Part shown: piece by piece, positions 56,250 to 64,000 of the stretch | Layout of the letters: the number at the start of each line of letters is the position of its first letter | Numbering within the stretch: position 1 is the first letter of the stretch | Assembly (NCBI GenBank): GCA_947683425.1 | Contig: CANTUQ010000119.1 | Span: 4,675,001 to 4,739,000, forward strand | DNA from: Excoecaria cochinchinensis | Lineage: Eukaryota > Streptophyta > Magnoliopsida > Malpighiales > Euphorbiaceae | DNA length: 64,000 bases | Direction: 5' to 3' | Made by a program: the position numbers and the translations under genes | The notes under the pieces: model-generated | Told to the model about the DNA's origin: nothing | The model's input: only the letters and a program-made list of their open reading frames with translations | The model's database searches: none

Positions 56250-56640
56250 GTCGTGTCAAGTTTCATGACTCAACATGAGGATTTCGTTCGGCGTGTGAGA
56301 TCCCACTCGGCATGGCATGAGGAGCATGACCCGTGCTTGGGGAGCACGACTCGTGATGGGAAGCACGATCCGTGTTGAGAGTCCGTTTGGCCTGGGGAGT
56401 CCTCTCAGCTGAGATGCCCGTTCGGCATAGTGAGCACAACTTGTACTAAGGATTCCTATTCGGCATGAAAGTCGTTCGGCTTGGGGAGCACGTCTCATGC
56501 TAGGAAGCATGAATCGTGCTGGCAAGCACGAGCCATGACAACTTTCACCCCCTTTCTTTGTTCTTTTGATCTCTGATGGGTTTGCCTTTATGAGTCGTGA
56601 CAGTGAGCACAACTCATGATCGCTTCCCGGGACTCGTCTG
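56250..56640. repeat. Degenerate short repeats in S5
   Basis: Many variants of GGAGCACGACTCGTG and CGTTCGGCATG over 390 bp, partly self-complementary. The antisense ORF 56256-56612 is a product of this. Confidence 0.6.
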
Positions 56641-57099
56641 TCGTGAGCGCGACAGACCCATCTATCCTAAAAATGTTTTGAAAATCTTCTCCTCTGCATG
56701 GTTTCTCACTTGTGTTATGTCTCTATAAAATTAAAGTGAGTACTTTAATATGTGAATTATTCAAATGCTTCTATGCATGTTAGTAATTGAATTATGAGAC
56801 TTTTGTCTACCATTATTATTATTTAATGGCTGCTTATGCATAAAGTATTGTAATTTATTTGTTAAGTTTATATGAGTGTATAATGTGAATATCTTAATCT
56901 ATGAAACTACAGATGACTAGTTTTGAATATGATAAATGAAATTAATGCATATGATAGGTATATATATATAGATACATGTGTCTATATGATCATAAAAAAA
57001 TGATGCTAGTAATTGATGAAATGGGTATATATGTGTAAAATATGAAAGAATTTAATAATGATATGGGAATTTAGCCTGCGTTAGTCGAGTCGTGGATAG

Positions 57100-57113
57100 A
57101 TAGGCATGCCTAT
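57100..57113. promoter_or_regulatory. Perfect palindrome ATAGGCATGCCTAT in S5
   Basis: Homologue of TTAGGCATGCCTAA in S2 (11551-11564), with the outer pair changed on both sides. Confidence 0.6.
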
Positions 57114-58530
57114 AGAGTTCTGTTTGCTGCAGCCTATGCGTTCTGTACCCTGATCAGGTCCCTGTTTGGTTCCTCGCGAACCTCAATGTGTATGGGTCTT
57201 GTTTAAGATCCCCAATGTGAAAATGTTTTGAATGAGAAAAATTCGAATCATACCCACAAGTACCACTATGTGTTCTGTTACTTGCTTATCCACCCCTTTG
57301 ACTTAGCAGGCAACTAAAAGAGTAAAAATTAATGTGAGTTAATTGATAAGTTTGTAATGATTTGCAAAATGATTATGTGAATAAACATTTGATGCATTTG
57401 TGATAAATGCTATTTGACTGGTGCTTTACGCACCCCTCTGTTTTGGATCCTTTATGGACACTTATGTGGAAAGGTGTGGTATCTTCAGATACCCATGTGT
57501 TTTGTATAATAAGGCGATATCTGTTAAATAAAAAGAAATGTATCAAGTAATGTTTGTTCGAATAGGCATGTATGCAAAGATCCTAAATGCATAAGAGTTA
57601 GTATATGAATAATGCATGTTATTAATCTTTTCCAGAGTTATAAGTATGCTTGTCTACATAATGCCTTTAGAAAGAATTATTGAAATACTTGATATGCATG
57701 ATGGATATCGTTGAGAGCTTAGTAAATGTGCTTTATGAATGTGTATATATATGTGTGTTTATATGTTCAAATGAGTATACAGGTATGTAATATGCTATCT
57801 GCCTTCTAGACGTAGGCCTAGGTAAGCGTATCGGTAAGAAATTTATGTGCATTGTTTGACGACTTTTAATGAATGTATTAAGTATGTATCGACTAGTGAG
57901 CATGAGATAGAAACCGGATTTAAGAAAGATGTTAGGATTAATTCTAGAACTTGTGTGAATGGAGTTTTTGGTAAGAACTACGTTGTTTTGATTCCCAATC
58001 ATAGGGATACACAGGAAGCTTGGAATGCTTATTTCAAGCCCGAACCAAATCAAAGAACTAAAGTGTTTTGTTTAGTTTTGAACAATTAATGGTTTGAATA
58101 ATGAAATGTTTTGTTTAGTTTTGAACAAGTAATGGTTTGAATAAATGGGAGGTTTTGATTTAAGTATTGATCGTGTAATTTGTATGATTTTGAAATATTA
58201 GTAATAACAGGATTTCCTAAACTTTATATTTTGATCCTTAAAACGTATTTCGGGAATTTATGAAGTATAACTATCTATAGGGCCATTAAGTGATTTAAAG
58301 TATATGATAATTTATGTAGAATGTGTTTTGACCAAAAAGTAAATAAGTATTTCTGGTTATGGATTATAATACGCTAAAATGTGTGAAATGACTCAAGTTT
58401 CAGTAGTAAATAATGATTTTCGTTATAATAACTTAGTTGACATTCCTTTTTTGTTTATGTACATATATATATTGGTTTGCATGGGTATGCCTCAGTAACC
58501 ACTGTGAGTGGCTTCCCATTATTATTATGC

Positions 58531-58575
58531 CCGACTAAGCATTATAGCTTAGTACGGTTATTTTTCGTGCAAGTT
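58531..58575 (+). promoter_or_regulatory. Conserved twin hairpin in S5
   Basis: CTAAGC-attata-GCTTAG, then TACGG-ttattttt-CGTGCAAG. The second stem is weaker here than in S2, S3 and E3. Confidence 0.55.
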
Positions 58576-59576
58576 CAGAGATCAGAGTGGCGTGGCCGTC
58601 TACTGTAACTTTGGCCAACAAGTCAGTAGATCTGTATAGGAAGAGTTTTGATTTTGGCATGTAATTAAGTTTTAATTATTAGCATTTGTAATAAGTTGTA
58701 ATATCTTATAGTGCGAATGCTGGTGTGTTGATGACATAGGTTTAGGATGTGCATGTGTTGAGGTCTTGTGTTAGAAATTTTATTATTCTGATTTCTATAT
58801 TGCTATGTGTGTCTTTGTCTGGTAGCACCCTCCACTAACCATAGCTCATTGTTCTTCGATATGCTACGTGTGGGAGTTGGGGGTGTTACAGGTTATGGTG
58901 ATCTTAAGCCAAGAATCATCAAAGAAAGCAAATTCGTCAATAGAAGAGGTGGTCCCGGTAGCGCACCATTTTATTAACTCCTAAGACCCATATGACGATA
59001 TTGCAATAATGTAAAAAAACAAAAAAAAAAGAGTATTTTCACTAACCTTTTTGCAGGTACCCACAATAAAGATTCTCCAGCTCAACAGTAATAATTCTTC
59101 AGACCACTTTCTAGCTCATCAAAGCAATAACTCTTCAGACAGCACTTTTATCATGGCCGACAAAGCAAATTTCTTCAAACACATTTTCAGACACACTATC
59201 TCCATTATTCAAAAGACTCAAAGTGACTCAGCTCATCAAAAGGCGAATTATCAGAAGCATGCCCATTAGGATAAGGATTACTTTTCATCAAATAATCATC
59301 AGACAACGCATCAACCTCAATAATGCAGAATTCTAGAATTATCTTCTTCAGTTTTTTTAAGCAGATCGTTTCTTCAAGACAGAGTAGAGCCTTTTCTTGA
59401 ATAAGAAAAATTAGAGAAAGCAAGAACAAAAAACCTTTAGTTATATCCACCTCTCATTGTAATAAGTCTTTAAATCTTCAATTAATATTTACCAGAAATT
59501 GTTCATGTACTTCATCTTCCTCTTCCCAACCTTGTAATATTTCTTCAGAATATAATATATTAGGTATTTTGTAAGT

Positions 59577-59792
59577 ATGGATCATTTTGTTCATCGTTTT
59601 ATTAATGCTTTATCAGATTTTTCTGAAAATAGAGAAAGGGCTTTACTCAGGCAAGAATTATTAAGTTTAAGAGAAGTTTTAATTCAACAGCATTAAGAAT
59701 ATCATTTAGATGGTTTTTGCGATTGTCAAGACTGTCATAGCAAACAAATTTTAATTGATTATTTACTATCTTTTCTACAACATATTTCTTAG
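59577..59792 (+). pseudogene. Small viral ORF a, copy 2
   Basis: 72 codons (71 residues plus the stop) with one TAA at 59694-59696. It has ALLRQELLSLREVL, then GFCDCQDCHSKQILI and a LLSFLQHIS end. The CDC motif, the Lys after it and the hydrophobic end align with ORFs b and c. The function is unknown. Confidence 0.55.
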
Positions 59793-59823
59793 AAAAATAT
59801 CTTCGCCATCAGAAGAAATAAAT

Positions 59824-60111
59824 ATGTCTTCAGCATTATCATCATATGTATCATCTGCCCCTGCATCTTCACTATCATCTGTTCCTGTATACAAAATTTA
59901 TATGGAAAAATTTATATATTCATTAGGATTTATAGATTTAGTAGAAAGAGAATCAGCATTATATCTAAAAGCTCAATTAGAAGGTAATTTAGCATTTATG
60001 AAAGAAGAAGCAGATATATTACATGAGCAAGAATGTTGTGACTGTAAGAGTTATGATATTAAAAAGAGATTTATAGAAAACATGATAGAATTCTTAGAAA
60101 TAAATACATGA
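59824..60111 (+). CDS. Small viral ORF b, copy 2 (open)
   Basis: Open from ATG 59824 to TGA 60109-60111, 95 residues, the only intact one of the small viral ORFs. It has a Ser/Ala-rich start (about 25 residues), then a predicted helix with SALYLKAQLEG and FMKEEAD, then CCDCKSYDIKKRFI and the end FLEINT. It has no signal peptide or membrane segment. The frame is also open upstream to 59755. Copy 1 has a different upstream ATG (1771), which is ATA here. The stop overlaps the ATG of ORF c. A small structural or transmission-related factor is possible by position, but I have no direct evidence. Confidence 0.6.
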   Translation: MSSALSSYVSSAPASSLSSVPVYKIYMEKFIYSLGFIDLVERESALYLKAQLEGNLAFMKEEADILHEQECCDCKSYDIKKRFIENMIEFLEINT

Positions 60112-60342
60112 ATAATAATAGTAATATAATTGATAGTTTTATTTCTAATATAATTCAAATAGATTTTTTTTATAGCAGAGCAGAGATTTTATTTAAAATC
60201 AGAATTAAGAATGTTATTAGGTTGGATTGAAGAAGATTTAGTTAATATTCATTTTCATGGATTTTGTGATTGCAAATATTATAATATTAAGAAAAAATTT
60301 ATTTTAAATTTGTTATATTTTCTTGAAATAAACTTTATATAA
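60108..60342 (+). pseudogene. Small viral ORF c, copy 2
   Basis: Same layout as 25606-25839 but one base longer. An extra T in a T-run at 60164-60171 shifts the frame. After the shift it reads FYLKSELRMLLGW, GFCDCKYYNIKK and FLEINFI. ATGA overlap with ORF b. Confidence 0.6.
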
Positions 60343-60349
60343 TAGAATC

Positions 60350-60470
60350 ATGAAAGTATATCGACTGAAGCAGTTTGATCTGCGGGCTACTGGTCCAAAG
60401 GGTAACTCGGTTACCATGATTGATTATTGCCAGTATCTTCTTGGTTTTAAAAAAAATTTAATTTATCTTA
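60350..60470 (+). pseudogene. Small viral ORF d, copy 2, truncated
   Basis: MKVYRLKQFDLRATGPKGNS, continuing further than copy 1 before viral similarity ends. The open frame to 60604 reads on through microsatellite and LTR sequence and is not a natural end. Confidence 0.4.
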
Positions 60471-60496
60471 TTAATGACCGATCCTGTTCGTTTTGG

Positions 60497-60560
60497 TGTA
60501 TATATATATATACACACACACACACACATATATATATATACACATATACATACATATATG
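60497..60560. repeat. (TA)n(CA)n microsatellite
   Basis: Runs of TA, CA and TA between viral sequence and S6. A GT run at 61935-61953 lies near the other end of S6. Confidence 0.85.
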
Positions 60561-61925
60561 ATAAGTCCCTTTTTGTTTTTTTTTTTTTTGCGATTTTTAG
60601 GTGAATTTTCATATCTTAAGTGTTGTTTATGTTCATTTTGGTTTAATTTTCTTTAGATCCAAGTTCAGGTGACTTAATGTGATTTTCTGGCTATTTTTGC
60701 AGGAAATTAGTATTTCACACGGTGGTCAGAGTATTATAACCACCGTGTGATCATGAAAAGGCTGGAAAGAATTTGGAAACACTTAACATGGTGTTCAGGA
60801 TTCCGTGACCACCATGTGATAGAAGAACTACAGCTATTAAAGACTTCACACGGTGGTCAGGTTTATGTGACAACCGTGTGGATTGGACATTTTATCGATA
60901 TTGTGCCCAGTACCATTTAACACGGTGGTCAGGTTTATGTGACTGCCATGTGACTTATTAATTATAAAGACCAAATTTTCCAGATCGAAAGGGAGAGTTG
61001 TATTTTTATTTTAGGGTTTTATTTTTTCACCAACAACATTGTTTTCTTTCATATTTTTAGTCTAAATTTTAGTTTAATCTCAGTTTCTCTTGTATATAAC
61101 TTAGATTAATTTAGTTTAGATCTTTAATTTTGGGATTCAAAAAAGATTTCAAGGATTAAAGAAGAGGAATCTTCAAGATCTATTTTCTCTCATATTAAGG
61201 GTGTGTTCTGAACTTTGATTTCCTTTATTCAATGTTTATATTCTTGATGTTAGAGTAGTTATTCATGCTTAGGAGTTCTAGAATCGTATTCTATATTTTT
61301 GATATATGGGTTTAATGAATATTTTCATGATTTCTTTTATTTCTTTTGTTATATATGCATTTATGATGATGATTGGAGCTAAATTCGAAAATTGTTGTAT
61401 GTGTAAATCCTCTATTCTTTTAATTTTGGCATTTATATTTCTAGCTAAATCTGGAATGGCAGGTTGGATTGTGGGTGTTAATGTTATTAGGTTTGAATAG
61501 TGAGGAATATATGGGTTTATGGGTTGTTTCGCTCCGGAATGGGAAAATAATTCAGAATCTAGGATATGAGACATGTGCTTAGGCTAATCATGAGCCTTGC
61601 TTCGGAATCGGAAAATAATTTAGAATCTAGGATTTGAGACACATGCTTAGGCTAATCATGAGACTTGCTCCGGAATGGAATGTTTCGCGATTTGATTAGC
61701 TTGCTCTAGAATGAGGCACTTGCGTTTAGTTGGGTTATCCAAAAATTCATGTTAATATACATTTACCTGTATCCAATTACATTTACGATAATAGAATTTC
61801 CTAAGCACTCAATTCACCCTTGTTTAATTTCTTGATGAACAATTTTATATTTAATTCTTATTTTATAATTTTATTTTCTTGTTTAGCTTAGAGTTTCCCT
61901 TCAAATAATTTGGTGACATCTCGAA
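60559..61925 (+). mobile_element. S6: truncated Athila-like LTR
   Basis: Starts TGATAAGTCC like S1 and follows the same order: GTGAATTTTCA, a hairpin array, a T-rich part, then AATGGCAGG-like text. It stops before the LTR end seen in S1. The right border is a join with S7 near the GT run. The small hydrophobic ORF 61306-61500 is not a credible gene. Confidence 0.65.
60714..60955. repeat. Array of four CACGGTGGTCA hairpins in S6
   Basis: Inverted repeats at about 60714-60752, 60786-60822, 60847-60882 and 60917-60953, with arms TCACACGGTGGTCA and TRACCACCGTGTGA. The same architecture as in S1 (6349-6690). Confidence 0.8.
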
Positions 61926-62886
61926 TTCACTTATGTGCGTGTGTGTGTGTGTCTGTACATATAAATATATATATATTTGCATGATCAATGTTTAGTGAAA
62001 TTTTAGATTATAGATTGGAAACCAGATTATATATGTGTTATGAAGTTCAATGGTTTGTTTAGAGTTACTGAATGTATTGCTTGAAATGTTGCCATACTCC
62101 GTGTGGTGCAAGACTTTTGAAATGATTATAAATATATTTGTGTTTGTATGGATTTTATAAATATTTATTTATGTATGCTTCTTTTGAAAAAGTAAATTTG
62201 GCGGTCACTACTAAGCATTTTGCTTAGCTCGTGGTTCTTTTCCATGCATAGGTTAAGACTAGTGTTCAAGCGATATAAAAGAATTAGAGTCATATCAAGA
62301 CATATGGGAGTGGGAGTACTAAGAAGGGTCATTTATATTGTACTTGAGATTTTATTTCTCAGTTTGGCATGTACACTAGATAGCTAGTTTGGAGTATTAT
62401 TTTGTAATAAGACTTTTTGGTTGAACAGTTGTGTTGTGGTTATTAGTTCATGATGTTTTAATATTATTTATGCAAAAGGTATATCGATTTAAGGTAATTG
62501 ATTCTATAATAAGTGTATTATACTACATATACATACGATATTAAGTTTCTATATTTACATAGTTATGATAAAGTATCAAAGGCTGATATATATATAGATC
62601 TGTATGATCTGATACATGATGGAGAATGGGAAACCTTGTATTAGTGTCTGTTATGGAGTTCTGGATTAGACTTGTGATGTTAGAAGTGTAAAGAGTTTTC
62701 TTTTACACGAGGATAGGCAATATTTTTGGGGAAATTTTACTGAAATTTTATGTAGGATAAACATAAGAATTTACAGTATATTTTTATTCTAAAAGAAGAA
62801 TTTGTATTATTCATATATTGTGGATCTTAAATAGATTATGACCTCCTTATCTGACTCACTCTTCAGACCGAATATAGGGTGTTATA
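61926..62886 (+). mobile_element. S7: 3' part of a TGTAACACCCC-type LTR
   Basis: Holds the twin hairpin (62206-62255: CTAAGC-atttt-GCTTAG then CGTGG-ttctttt-CCATGCATAG) and ends GGGTGTTATA, a decayed GTTACA. The first part of the LTR is missing. Confidence 0.6.
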
Positions 62887-63971
62887 GCATAACTATGTAA
62901 TATAAGGTCATCTATAAAGTTTGTTTGCCCTATTTACTTGTGTTTACCATTAGTATACCTTATGTATATCATGTATTTACTATGATCCATCACTTTGCTT
63001 GGTTTAGCCTCCTTAAGTCACACAAGTGCTATAAATTTATTCTGCCATCATATATATGCATAATTACATATTCTAAAAGGTCCAATATAGTTTAATTAGT
63101 CAAAGTACTTATATATACCATTGATATATCTTATATATAACAATTGTATATGCTTTTCTTTTGGAAGATGTAAGTTCGGCCTAGGCTTCTCTTTAGCCCA
63201 AATCAATCAAACCAATTTAATTTAGCACATATCCAGCAAATATACATTATTAACATCACTTAAATCAAGCTATTTCATGCAAATTTCATGCACACACGGA
63301 AGTAGAGAAGTTCCCATACCTCTCAAAAATGGCCAATTAGCTTCAATATCTTACTTCCTTCTCCCTACCCTTTGCTTTTGTTGAATTCTCCCACTAAAAT
63401 GCATCATAACCATACATGAAATCCATATTTATCCACAAATTACAACTCCTTCAATTTAGTGCATCAAAAAGATGAAAAACTGAGTTAGAATTACACTACA
63501 ATTACCTTAATTTTGATTTGATTACTCCTCTTTTCCATAGCTTCCTTTTACATAGAATTTTGTATGTGTATTTGAGAGAAAATAAGGTAAAACTTTATGT
63601 ATTTTGGCCTTATGATGACCAGCCAACTTCCCTATTTATATGGATGAAATTTCATGTATCTTCTAGAGTGCACACATTATGCTCTCTTATTGGTCTATCT
63701 TTTTGAACTTTATGGTTTTTCTTTTCCACCCCATAATTTCCCCTAATTTGGAAATTTACAAGCTATTTACCTCTATTTACATGTTAACCCATGTCTCATA
63801 ATTATTTATGCGCATATGTCTCAATTAATAATAATGACCGAATTGCCCCTTAACTTTTGAATTAATTCCCTCTATGTCCTTTTCTATACTTTAGTGTACT
63901 TAACTCTTATAATTTACATGTAATCCATATTAAATATGGCATGTTACTATAAGGTGTATTTTGGGGAATTA
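62887..63971 (-). mobile_element. S8: 5' part of a TGTAACACCCC-type LTR, minus orientation
   Basis: The right end AAGGTGTATTTTGGGGAATTAC is the reverse of the LTR start (TGTAACACCCCAAAATACACC), somewhat decayed. Further left, TCTCTTATTGGTC matches in reverse the GGCCAATAGG block of S2 and S5. The left border is not clear. No gene is seen. Confidence 0.5.
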
Positions 63972-64000
63972 CTTATTAACCATTGCTTAATTCTAGAGAA
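63972..64000. other. Window end
   Basis: Nothing recognisable in the last 29 bases. Confidence 0.3.

Larger units (their letters stand above)
54969..58890 (+). mobile_element. S5: solo LTR, TGTAACACCCC group
   Basis: 3922-bp insertion from TGTCACACC to GGGTGTTACA, with exact duplication ggtta (54964-54968 and 58891-58895). It is related to S2 along its length: both have the CCTGCGTTAGTCGAGTCGTG block, CTAAGC hairpin and GCTACRYGTGGG near the end. It contains a long inverted repeat (56035-56144) and degenerate GAGCACGACTCGTG repeats. No genes; ORFs such as 57847-58089 are chance. Confidence 0.88.
58891..60480 (+). other. Endogenous caulimovirid segment V5 (second copy)
   Basis: Aligns with 868-1991 and 25511-25930: intergenic region, small ORFs a, b, c and d. 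Similarity ends near 60450-60480, before a microsatellite and S6. Confidence 0.8.

Noticed and set aside
57847..58089. 80-codon ORF
   Set aside because: Inside solo LTR S5, without family support.
61306..61500. 64-codon ORF with hydrophobic segments, possible small membrane protein
   Set aside because: It lies in Athila-like LTR S6; composition explains the hydrophobicity.

Overview
The window is AT-rich plant (angiosperm-type) nuclear DNA made almost entirely of nested transposable elements and a decayed endogenous pararetrovirus. I found no host gene, rRNA or tRNA gene. The assignment rests on Ty3/gypsy elements of the Tat/Ogre type with a tRNA-Arg-like primer site, gag of chromovirus type, many solo LTRs beginning TGTAACACCCC, and caulimovirid-like sequence.

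The oldest layer is a head-to-tail integrated caulimovirid-like virus (endogenous pararetrovirus) on the + strand, now in five pieces: 1-1991, 25511-28316, 48412-52607, 54309-54968 and 58891-about 60480. Read in order these give: end of the polyprotein, intergenic region, four small ORFs (a-d), movement protein, coat region, zinc knuckle, protease, reverse transcriptase, RNase H, end of the polyprotein again, intergenic region again, and ORFs a-d again. Subtracting the insertions, one repeat unit is about 8.3 kb, a normal caulimovirid genome size. Every gene carries stops, frameshifts or catalytic losses.

Element E1 (1992-25510, TSD gatat) is a degenerate Tat/Ogre-type retrotransposon with LTRs of about 2.76 kb. 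Its gag holds an Athila-like solo LTR (S1, 6196-7762, TSD gtccc). A second solo LTR (S2, 8717-12779) follows. Most of its pol is deleted and rearranged, and its long 3' region holds three different tandem arrays (27, 35 and 90 bp). Solo LTR S3 (17473-21249, TSD ggatg) sits inside the 35-bp array.

Element E2 (28317-48411, TSD ctacc) is a better-preserved relative. Its gag, protease, RT, RNase H, archaeal-type RNase H and integrase lie in a single reading frame (31224-37850) broken by only four stop codons. Its 3' LTR is split by E3 (40192-47002, TSD catgt), a minus-strand element with two 2685-bp LTRs that codes only for Gag.

From 52608 to 64000 there are a truncated LTR closed by templated filler DNA (S4), a complete solo LTR (S5, 54969-58890, TSD ggtta), a truncated Athila-like LTR (S6), and two LTR fragments in opposite orientations (S7, S8). 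A 436-bp Mutator-like MITE (27553-27988) lies in the virus.

The most unusual signals are: three consecutive paralogous small viral ORFs sharing a CDC-...-IKK-...-FLEIN motif; short hairpins in the TGTAACACCCC LTRs that keep pairing while their sequence changes, one of which ends in a splice-acceptor-like CAG/GT; arrays of CACGGTGGT hairpins shared by two unrelated LTR types; a GC-rich palindromic block that is longer in the 3' LTR than in the 5' LTR of both E1 and E2; and the patchwork repair scar at 54243-54308.
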